Below, one piece after another: positions 63,520 to 64,000 of a stretch of DNA of 64,000 nt. The position numbers were made by a program, and so were the translations under genes. A model generated the notes under the pieces. It had not been told where the DNA came from. It was given only the letters and a program-made list of their open reading frames with translations, and did no database searches. The DNA comes from Molanna angustata (Eukaryota; Arthropoda; Insecta; Trichoptera; Molannidae): positions 41,376,647 through 41,440,646 of the forward strand of contig OY754970.1 in assembly GCA_963576475.1 (NCBI GenBank), given 5' to 3'. Numbering within the stretch: position 1 is the stretch's first letter; the number at the start of each line of letters is the position of its first letter.

Positions 63520-63715
63520 ATAAATAAACAAATAAATAAATAAATAAGTAAATGAATAAATAAATAAATAAAAATAAATAAAAAAATAAGAAATTATAAT
63601 AAATACATAAAAAAATAAATAAACAAATAAATAAATAATTAATAAAAAAATATATAAATAAATAAATGAATAAAAATATAATTAATAAATATACCAATAA
63701 ATAAATAAATATATA
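63520..63715 (+). repeat. (TAAA)n low-complexity tract, about 195 bp
   Basis: Interrupted AAATA/TAAA repeat. The Y-, L-, F- and I-rich minus-strand frame across it is an artefact of the repeat. Confidence 0.95.
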
Positions 63716-63719
63716 GATT

Positions 63720-64000
63720 TCACTATGACTTCACAAAAAATCAGTAAATATAATAAACTCAAAAAAAAAACAACAAAAAAAACTCTATATTATTCTGGGT
63801 GAGTGCTGAAAAAATAAAAAGTGTTTCATCGCAATAGAATTAATGGTTATGGAACGCATAACAGAAAAACAAACATTCATTCTTACATGCATTAAGGAAG
63901 TCGAAATAGAATTCCATTAAGGAGGTCGAATCTCTAAATCTCTAATTCTCGTTCTAAATCTCTTTTTTTCTTATTATAACTGTTTGTGCACAGGCGAAGT
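63720..64000. other. no recognisable feature
   Basis: AT-rich DNA to the window end. GAATTCCATTAAGGARGTCGAA at 63910-63930 is partly repeated. Confidence 0.45.

Noticed and set aside
63500..63697. Y-, L- and F-rich minus-strand frame resembling a membrane protein
   Set aside because: It is the translation of the (TAAA)n tract.

Overview
The window looks like gene-poor nuclear DNA from an insect, most likely a moth or butterfly. It is strongly AT-rich. It has many short tracts of the GTAGGTACCTAC kind, common in lepidopteran genomes. It is packed with degraded non-LTR retrotransposons, tRNA-derived SINEs, snap-back MITEs and Penelope-like ends. I see no bacterial gene organisation and no host gene I can name. 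The species assignment is inference. Three short exon-like segments (27.6, 29.75 and 60.2 kb) could belong to a host gene whose introns cross the window, but each is weak.

Layout. 0-6.5 kb: the end of an RTE-like LINE entering from the left, a fold-back element with an RTE-type tail, and two LINE 3' ends. 6.5-8.2 kb: two CR1/L2-like LINE 3' halves joined head to head. 8.2-17 kb: sparse relics (RTE fragments, RTE-tailed short elements, one snap-back MITE, one fold-back element). 17.1-23.2 kb: the densest part, a three-layer nest. An RTE-like LINE with a reverse-transcriptase domain is split by a TTAA-flanked MITE-like insert, and the end of that insert is split by an R1-clade LINE on the minus strand with an intact 1062-residue ORF2. 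23-28.6 kb: a dispersed repeat family (here D1/D2), two snap-back MITEs, a hAT MITE with a perfect 8-bp target duplication, and a SINE. 28.6-36 kb: mostly blank AT-rich DNA with a LINE end, two SINE families and a long (CA)n tract. 36-45.4 kb: RTE and other LINE ends, a fold-back element with arms of about 158 bp, an LTR-plus-primer-binding-site relic, and SINEs. 46-52.3 kb: Penelope-like ends, a snap-back MITE, a Harbinger-like MITE, and D1/D2 copies. 52.8-54.8 kb: four tandem arrays in a row. 56.3-64 kb: a second, dead R1-clade copy, a minisatellite, a very short LINE insertion, a Penelope-like fragment with GIY-YIG-type coding between inverted terminal repeats, and a TAAA-rich end.

How the parts relate. 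Almost all coding capacity belongs to LINEs. The short elements seem to use them: several short elements share the GATGGTATG(TATG)n end of the RTE-like LINE, and SINE-C shares a (TTA)n end with the CR1/L2-like LINEs. The R1-clade family appears here both as a near-complete copy and as a 407-bp dead fragment, each with its own target duplication at an unrelated site. I found no convincing novel system. The most informative items are the datable three-layer nest, the tail-sharing short elements, the hammerhead-like Penelope ends, and the stacked tandem arrays.
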